64,000 nt of DNA from Trametes villosa. Taxonomy: Eukaryota; Basidiomycota; Agaricomycetes; Polyporales; Polyporaceae. Below, piece after piece: positions 61,001 through 64,000 of the stretch. Within the stretch, counting starts at the first letter, position 1, and every line of letters begins with the position of its first letter. The stretch lies in assembly GCA_002964805.2 (NCBI GenBank), contig PUDQ02000121.1, positions 1-64,000 on the forward strand, in the 5' to 3' direction. The notes beneath the pieces were generated by a model. The model saw only the letters and a program-made list of their open reading frames with translations. It was not told the origin of the DNA and ran no database searches. Both the position numbers and the translations under genes were made by a program.

Positions 61001-61832
61001 TTCGGACTAAAACTCATCGTCGGGTTCGGGTGCTCACACATCGGGCGTATAGGCGTAAGCACCACTAACTTGGCAGGATCATACCGAGGCTTCACGCAAG
61101 TTCCCCGCATCTGTGCACACGCTATGACGCGCGTGAGTGTTCGGGACGGCGGAAACACTCGGTCGGCATGGATATGTAAACCGTGACCTGGACTTTGGAC
61201 GCTTACGACGTGCTCCACCGCATCTAGCCCGAGGTGTCACTCGCAGGCTCAGGGCTGCTGAGCGACAAGTCTGCGGACAGCGAGGTACACGACGCTCGGT
61301 AGGTCGCATGATTATCGACAATTCCGTGAGTGCTCACGATCTTGTGTAGATGAATGGCGTTCACTGACTTCCCACACGTCGCTGTATTCGTTGGCACACC
61401 TCTCATCGGGGCGCTATCGCGCGAAATGATTGGGGCACCCGGCTCCGCTACGGCTGGCCTCGATCGAAGAGACAGCCCTACAAGCGTACGAGCAGCGTTG
61501 GAAAACACGTTCTGTGCTACGATGTGGGTGCGTCGATCTCGTTGAGAGGCTCCGCGCGCTCGCTCATACCAGTATCTTCTGACAATCTCAGTACAGTCGG
61601 CGGCACCCACGTCCCTGCGGCTCCAGACGGCTCGCAAGTCTTCGCACGACCCATGGGGGCATGAAATCCGTGCGAGCGGTCCTTGCAGAGCCGGTATAGG
61701 GCATGCCTGGACGCCTGGAAGCGGACGGGAGACGGGTACAGGGGCCCTACGCCTGGTAGTGCCGAGTATTCCTACGGATGCACGTCTTAGGTGTTGATAC
61801 TTAGATAACACGTTCCACAGCCATACCCGTCG
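58050..61832. other. Unresolved region, possible minus-strand coding pieces
   Basis: About 3.8 kb. Minus-strand stretches with coding character are: 60336-60213 (starts MPTFQISVLRDRYLKLKTAH and ends at a GTAAGC donor); about 60130-59650 (contains SIVYLIDCDEPAFPMQGLAL); 60975-60742 (bounded upstream by a GGTAG acceptor, ends YLEFCPDSFKVHSRE); and about 59650-59445 (KIVYRNARALPVIDTARTGC). I could not join them in one consistent frame, so they may be one or two genes of unknown function, or decayed genes. No domain is recognised. Confidence 0.35.
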
Positions 61833-62216
61833 ATGGAAGAAGCTACATCTCAGCCCTCATCGTTTCGTGAGCGCTCCCCGTTTCCCAAGCCCGCTGCTCC
61901 AGAACCTAATGGGATGATTATACCTTGCAGCATCGACCCGCTCCACAGGATCTTGGCGAAGGCGAAGCTCGAGCGCGGCGACATCATCCTCTTCTCCCTC
62001 TCTGCAGACCTTGAGACGGCACACCGCGACGACGGATGGCTTGAGCTCCCTGACTTCGTCAATCCACCCCCCGGTGCGACCCGCTCGTTTGGTAACACGG
62101 ACGACGCGGAGCTATTTCTTCATCCTGCTTATCTAGAGGTGGAAGTGGCTGAGGTGCGGAAGGGGATGCGCGACGGCCGACGTGTCGTGCATGGCGAACC
62201 ACCTCTCCTCGCATAG
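61833..62216 (+). CDS. Small hypothetical protein, 127 aa
   Basis: Single open frame with GC-rich third positions. After a Ser/Pro-rich N-terminus it contains DPLHRILAKAKLERGDIILF, a short hydrophobic strand, then DDGWLELPDFVNPP and a C-terminal helix (YLEVEVAEVRKGMRDGRR). No signal peptide, membrane segment or known motif. The composition looks coding, but I do not recognise a family; it could also be one exon of a larger gene. Confidence 0.5.
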   Translation: MEEATSQPSSFRERSPFPKPAAPEPNGMIIPCSIDPLHRILAKAKLERGDIILFSLSADLETAHRDDGWLELPDFVNPPPGATRSFGNTDDAELFLHPAYLEVEVAEVRKGMRDGRRVVHGEPPLLA

Positions 62217-64000
62217 TACACGTTTCTGACTATCATTCCTTCCCTTGGCTGGTTGAGGGTGAGGCGACCCCGGAGTGTGGATGATACTCTCCGCTCCCAA
62301 ACCTTCGAGTAGTCGACAGAGGGTAATCATTCTCGTGGATAATATGGTACATAATACATGATAACTGTGCGCGAACCAGACAAGGCAGTTCGCAACGTAT
62401 GCGTGCGCACCATCTTGCACGCTCCCCGGAATGACGTGGAACGTCTTCCAGCTCTTCTCCGTTACAGCTCATTCGTCGCGCACACACGCACCTGTGTACA
62501 TTCCGACGCCATCTTGTGCGTCCTATGTCGTTGCTGTTACCGACACACCGCGCGCAGGCACGGGTGTGTCAGGCGCTTTCTGGACAGCTGTGCCCTGGTC
62601 GAAGAGGCGCTGAGATCTTCCGCCGTTCGCCGGTTTTCTGCTTAAACTCTGCCCATGCACGCATTACGGTGAGTCAACGCACATGCATAGATGCGAATAG
62701 TAGGGAGGATGACGTACATAGTGCCTCTGGAAGAAACCATTCGGTCCCCTGTCGCGGAGCACGAGGGGAACGGGCACACTCGTCGTCAGGCTGTAGTTGG
62801 TGCGCCCGCGCGCTCGAGTCATCAGTACTCGAGTGAGTACTCCCGCTCAGCTGCGTTATTGTGAGCAAGATGGTAGCGAAGAGAAGGGGGAGGAGCGAAC
62901 GTACCTTCCTCGACACCCTCTTCGGAGCTGAGGATCTTTCTTGCATCCTTCCTTCGAGGGTAGAAGGATGGGGTAGGCAATGCGAGGCGATACAGATCGA
63001 GGACGTACGTCGATGCCCCTAGACTACATCTGCGTCTCTAGGACCTGGGACGCTGCCACAACAAGCTCCCGCCTCCAAGCTCGCATCCACGTACGTGTCG
63101 CAACAATTGTTTGGCTCCTCATATCGTTCGCCAACGCATGCGATCCCTCGCTCGTGAATACACCCCCGTGCGGTGCGCTACGTCCCCAAGGGCGATCGGC
63201 TGGAACTCGTGGTCTTCCGCGATCCTGTCCCGCCGGAAGGAGCGGCTTCACCTGGCCCTGCGACTGTGTTAAGTACAACCGCATCTTCCCCGCGTAGAGG
63301 CCCGCGTGAGCCACACACGACGAGTATCTAGTGTACATGTCACCCGTGGAGGTTGAACATTTGAAGGCTCGACGAACTCGCACCGGAATGGTGGGCGTCG
63401 CGCACTGCGGAATCGGCGCCTGCGCTGCAGATGGGGACAAGGATATCGATCTTGATGGCCTGAACGGGATGCTCCTTCGCGACAACATTGAAGACGGTGC
63501 GCATCAATCCTGTGTTGTCATGAGCACACCAGGAAACGACATGGAGGGGTGTTAGCGTTTGAGTTTTGGAATCATCAAGCTCAGACGCACCTTGTCCGCG
63601 GGCGGGAAGTTCGAAGAGTGGACACGTCGACTGGCGGCAGTGAGCGCCTCTACGTCCTTCGAGTCAATGGCGAACGTACCTCTTTGCGCACAAAGACTGT
63701 GCAGGACGTACTTGGCCTTTTAGCGAGAACGCGGATAGTGTGCGTAGCGTACTGGCTCGCGTAGGTCCCATCGGTCTTCCGCAACTCGACTATGAGTCCG
63801 GTCCTCCACGGCGATACTGAACACAGTGCAAAAGAAGTGTCTTGTAAGCTTCTGCTTGAATCAGACCTAATTTTGCTCCTGACCTGGCATTTCGGGGTGA
63901 GCTTCGATGGTTTGTGCCAGCGCAAGGACGTTGAACCGCGGCGGGAACTATCGACGTCCTGTGACGGATAGACTTGCACAGAGCGCGCCATACGTGCCAT
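62217..64000. other. Right edge, no gene resolved
   Basis: Short coding-like stretches occur on both strands (for example plus strand near 63140-63290 and minus strand near 63700-63430), but I cannot build a consistent gene model. A gene may continue past the window edge. Confidence 0.4.

Noticed and set aside
63024..63488. Possible cytochrome P450 fragment near the right edge
   Set aside because: No heme-binding or ExxR motif could be found in any frame, and the match was only a loose impression.

Overview
The window is nuclear DNA of a filamentous basidiomycete, most likely an agaricomycete of the Polyporales type (inference). The reasons are genes broken by many 50-70 bp GT-AG introns, GC-rich third codon positions, two large HET-domain genes, a GT15 mannosyltransferase and the overall gene style. 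I see no bacterial or viral genes, tRNA, rRNA or CRISPR.

Layout. 0.8-1.5 kb: a small unknown gene with an exact in-frame 42-bp duplication. 1.5-9.1 kb: very GC-rich sequence without a supportable gene, containing degenerate ~470-bp tandem repeats. 9.2-13.8 kb: a housekeeping block, the splicing factor U2AF large subunit (-) head to head with an SLC35F-type membrane transporter (+). 14.3-17.2 kb: a divergent pair of unknown genes, here called H (-) and P (+). 19-22.4 kb and 32-33.4 kb: three copies (one decayed, two intact) of an unknown six-exon gene, here called Y.

24.8-41 kb is a mosaic of segmental duplications. It holds a second intact P gene (27.8-29.2 kb), a decayed third P, two stray pieces of the last P exon, two broken H copies, and three 5'-truncated copies of a coiled-coil gene X that has no full-length copy here. 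A 552-bp hAT-like non-autonomous transposon with a perfect 8-bp target duplication sits in front of the second P gene. A truncated HET gene at 30.3 kb is fused in frame to a piece of P.

41-58 kb: an 11-exon GT15 alpha-1,2-mannosyltransferase with one GC-AG intron; an F-box-like gene with a single internal TAG; and two paralogous HET-domain genes with the same four-exon plan (HET domain, disordered linker, coiled coil, basic tail). The intact HET genes and the truncated copy share a core promoter block at the same distance from the start codon. 58-64 kb is poorly resolved, with one small supported ORF.

The U2AF, SLC35F and GT15 genes look like core cell functions. The middle of the window looks like a fast-changing accessory region where HET (non-self recognition type) genes, unknown multicopy genes and a transposon have been repeatedly duplicated and recombined.
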